This document shows, one piece after another, positions 4,025-5,404 of a stretch of 5,404 nt of DNA. Under the pieces are notes generated by a model. That model saw nothing but the letters and a program-made list of their open reading frames with translations. It made no database searches and had not been told where the DNA came from. Origin of the DNA: UBA1822 sp963634795 (lineage in GTDB: Bacteria; Bacillota; Negativicutes; Veillonellales; Dialisteraceae). The stretch is from contig CAVHDO010000112.1 of NCBI GenBank assembly GCA_963634795.1, positions 1-5,404 of the forward strand, read 5' to 3'. The translations under genes and the position numbers were made by a program. Numbering within the stretch: position 1 is the stretch's first letter; each line of letters begins with the position of its first letter.

Positions 4025-4434
4025 CAGTCAATCCCTCCCACGTCAATCGCAAGATAGCCGATACCATTCTTGCTGTATTCTTTCCACACGGAAGCGCGGA
4101 TAATCTGCGCGTCGTCCACATAGGCCGCGCCGTTTAATGCGTCCGCCACGAGTTTTAGAATGTTGTCCGCGTCCGGCTTTTTCGTCGGCAGTATCTCGCC
4201 GCGCATGGCCGCCGCCTGCTTCTTCTTGCTCCATGATTGCGGTATAGGGAAATACGCGCACACTTCCAGCAATACGGGTGTATTTACCGGCAAGCGCCTG
4301 CCGCGCACTTCATAAAACGCGTCTCGGATTTCCCTTTCTGCGTCCGTTGTCTTTTTCGGCGTGTACACGTGGCCGCCAAATCCCAGCCGTGGCCGCGCCT
4401 TGCCTATCGGGTCTATGTCTACTATAAACTTCAT
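4024..4434 (-). CDS. rusA: RusA-family Holliday junction resolvase
   Basis: A protein of 136 residues. The ATG at 4432-4434 is preferred over an in-frame GTG at 4455 because GGGGGTA precedes it and it lies five bases after the upstream stop. RusA enzymes are small dimeric endonucleases that cut four-way DNA junctions in phage recombination or to debranch DNA before packaging. The visible hallmarks are the N-terminal PIGKARPRLGFGGHVYTPKKT (9-29) and the core KKPDADNILKLVADALNG (85-102) followed by AYVDDAQI (104-111). These supply the acidic residues Asp88, Asp90 and Asp107/Asp108 expected to hold the metal, and Lys94 in the expected place after them. The length is normal for the family and the protein looks intact. 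It lies mid-operon, between the winged-helix gene and a coupled small gene. Confidence 0.92.
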   Translation of the reverse strand: MKFIVDIDPIGKARPRLGFGGHVYTPKKTTDAEREIRDAFYEVRGRRLPVNTPVLLEVCAYFPIPQSWSKKKQAAAMRGEILPTKKPDADNILKLVADALNGAAYVDDAQIIRASVWKEYSKNGIGYLAIDVGGID

Positions 4435-4439
4435 CGCGT

Positions 4440-4772
4440 CTACCCCCGTTTCCACATTCTGCTGTCTTTACGCTCACACTTTAACGCCTTTGGCGTTCTG
4501 TCTTTCCGTATGACCTTTTCCTTTTTCGGCGGCTTGCTTTTCCGCTTCGGCTTTTCCGACTCTGTCGAAACCATGTAATACCGCGCATAGTTTCTTCTTT
4601 GGTCTTTTTCTCTTTCCTTGACCATGGTAATTTCGTATCCCAGCCGTCGTATTTTCGATATTGTGCTCGCAAGATTCCCGACGCGGAACAAATCAAACGC
4701 TTCCCTATATGTGATACTGCCGTGTTTTTTCAAGTGCTCCATCACCATCTCTACTTGCGTTTTCCCTCTCAT
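4440..4772 (-). CDS. Winged-helix HTH phage protein with basic tail
   Basis: A protein of 110 residues. The ATG at 4770-4772 overlaps the upstream stop as ATGA with GAGGGAG nearby; the frame stays open much further upstream, but that part only shadows the SSB gene. Residues 4-50, KTQVEMVMEHLKKHGSITYRE then FDLFRVGNLASTISKIRRLGYEI, match the small helix-turn-helix domain common in phage proteins (HTH_39-type: 'hL..hGsIt..eA...f.v..la..I..LR..Gy.I'). Residues 51-68 look like the wing strands ending in YARYYMV. The remaining 40 residues are strongly basic (Lys/Arg/Pro) and likely disordered, suited to nucleic-acid contact. It probably binds DNA as a regulator or replication accessory; the target is unknown. 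Confidence 0.75.
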   Translation of the reverse strand: MRGKTQVEMVMEHLKKHGSITYREAFDLFRVGNLASTISKIRRLGYEITMVKEREKDQRRNYARYYMVSTESEKPKRKSKPPKKEKVIRKDRTPKALKCERKDSRMWKRG

Positions 4773-4942
4773 TTCTCGCGCTCCCTCTCTATCATCTGTA
4801 ACTGACTGAATGCCTTTTCGATTCCCTTCGCCAGACAATACTCCACTGCTTCGGGCAATTTGATGTGCTGTATTTCCGCGTATTCCTGACATTTGTCTAT
4901 CAGACGCAAGGGAAGTGTCACGAAACATTTGTTTCTGTCCAT
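4769..4942 (-). CDS. Small ribbon-helix-helix-like protein
   Basis: A protein of 57 residues. The ATG at 4940-4942 is chosen because a perfect GGAGGTG lies six bases upstream, directly after the SSB stop; a TTG at 4957 would place the ribosome site inside the gene. NKCFVTLPLRLIDKCQEYAE (4-23) then KLPEAVEYCLAKGIEKAF (29-46) follow the strand-helix-helix pattern of CopG/Arc-type RHH proteins, with a charged EREREK tail. It may form a DNA-binding dimer regulating phage genes. It is unlike the two RHH units of the 101-433 gene in detail. It sits directly after SSB and overlaps the next gene by four bases. Confidence 0.65.
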   Translation of the reverse strand: MDRNKCFVTLPLRLIDKCQEYAEIQHIKLPEAVEYCLAKGIEKAFSQLQMIEREREK

Positions 4943-4953
4943 CGCGCACCTCC

Positions 4954-5340
4954 TCAAAACGGAATATCATCTTGGCGCGGACGGCTGTATGGATCGGACG
5001 CGGCTCCGAATTGGGAAAACGCTCCCGGGTTCTGCTCCGCCTTCGGCTGTCTTTCAATTACCTCGACAATGCTCGCCGTCACTTCCGTGATATATTTCTT
5101 TTCGCCGTTTTGCTCGTAGCTCCGCGTTCCCAGCCGTCCCTCGACGAATACACGCGTGCCTTTATGCAAGCGGTCAAAAGCAAAGTCGCCCCAAAGTACG
5201 ATATTCACATAATCCGCGACCCAGTTCTCACCCACCTTGCGATTGCAAGCGACCGTAAAGGTTCCGACGCGCTTTCCCGTCGTCGTCGTCCGCACCTGCG
5301 GCTCTTTCGTCAAGTTTCCGATAAATTGGCATTTATTCAT
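4954..5340 (-). CDS. ssb: Single-stranded DNA-binding protein
   Basis: A protein of 128 residues starting at the ATG at 5338-5340 with AAAGGAG ten bases upstream. It has the classic SSB OB-fold signatures: MNKCQFIGNLTKEPQVRTT at the N-terminus, VGTFTVACNRK (25-35), WVADYVNIVLWGDFAFDRL (40-58), KGTRVFVEGRLGTRSYEQ (60-77) and YITEVTASIVEVI (83-95). A short linker of about 30 residues leads to the acidic tip DDIPF, which recruits replication and recombination partners. It is shorter than typical chromosomal SSB proteins because of the short linker, as is usual for phage versions. It coats single-stranded DNA during phage replication or recombination. The gene just upstream runs into it, so it is not the first gene of its operon. 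Confidence 0.95.
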   Translation of the reverse strand: MNKCQFIGNLTKEPQVRTTTTGKRVGTFTVACNRKVGENWVADYVNIVLWGDFAFDRLHKGTRVFVEGRLGTRSYEQNGEKKYITEVTASIVEVIERQPKAEQNPGAFSQFGAASDPYSRPRQDDIPF

Positions 5341-5404
5341 GATTTTCGTTCTCCTTTCCCACAAGGACAATCACTTTTTTCTCTTTGAGTAGGTAATACA
5401 CGGT
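5333..5404 (-). CDS. C-terminal end of an unidentified upstream gene (partial)
   Basis: The operon continues beyond the window edge. Two of the three frames stay open up to the SSB start. One ends at 5333-5335 (…VIVLVGKENENHE, overlapping SSB by eight bases) and is drawn here. The other ends at 5337-5339 with an ATGA overlap, the junction type seen twice elsewhere in this operon (…CPCGKGERKS). Too little remains to choose firmly or to name the protein. In many phages the gene before ssb encodes a recombinase such as RecT or Erf, but that is context only. Confidence 0.4.
   Translation of the reverse strand, partial: TVYYLLKEKKVIVLVGKENENHE

Noticed and set aside
3630..4103. Long rightward open frame opposite the leftward operon
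   Set aside because: It is antisense to three overlapping phage genes with good starts and has no ribosome site or recognisable domain.
4773..5057. N-terminal extension of the winged-helix gene back to 5057
   Set aside because: It would overlap the RHH-like gene entirely and part of SSB in another frame; the ATGA start at 4772 fits the operon's junction style.

Overview
The window looks like part of a temperate phage or prophage-like element of a Bacillota (Firmicutes) host. The evidence is strong AGGAGG-type ribosome sites on nearly every gene, tight ATGA/TGATG start-stop overlaps, and a compact run of small phage genes (SSB, RusA resolvase, HTH proteins, a late-regulator-like protein). A Negativicutes or Clostridia host would fit, but no gene here fixes the taxon.

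Layout, left to right. Bases 1-100 hold a strong-looking leftward promoter that reads out of the window. A leftward gene (101-433) encodes a 110-residue protein with two ribbon-helix-helix (RHH) domains in tandem. A 293-bp divergent control region (434-726) follows, with two mirror-image promoters and three related operator-like palindromes. A rightward operon comes next: an ArdC N-terminal-domain protein (727-1800), a GC-rich structured gap (1801-1949), and two small unknown proteins (1950-2201, 2215-2544). It ends at a terminator that can work in both directions (2559-2590).

Bases 2545-2893 carry no convincing gene but are dense in signals. They hold the bidirectional terminator, a second strong hairpin, a leftward promoter that would make a two-hairpin RNA of about 95 nt, three TATAAAAGACG-type direct repeats, and an 82-bp imperfect palindrome with a promoter at its centre.

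From 5404 down to 2894 a leftward operon reads, in transcription order: the end of an unidentified gene, SSB, a 57-residue RHH-like protein, a winged-helix HTH protein, RusA, a 73-residue unknown, a NUMOD-like DNA-binding protein, and a 145-residue ArpU/RinA-like regulator. Start and stop codons are nearly contiguous throughout. This is the end of an early/replication-recombination operon.

Working model (inference): the RHH gene, control region and ArdC operon form a self-contained, self-regulated cassette ('moron'). It carries a putative anti-restriction function and sits convergent to the phage early operon just downstream of the late regulator. The most original material is the noncoding hub at 2550-2880, the three-operator switch at 457-645, and the ArdC protein, whose usual metalloprotease half is replaced by an unrecognised domain.
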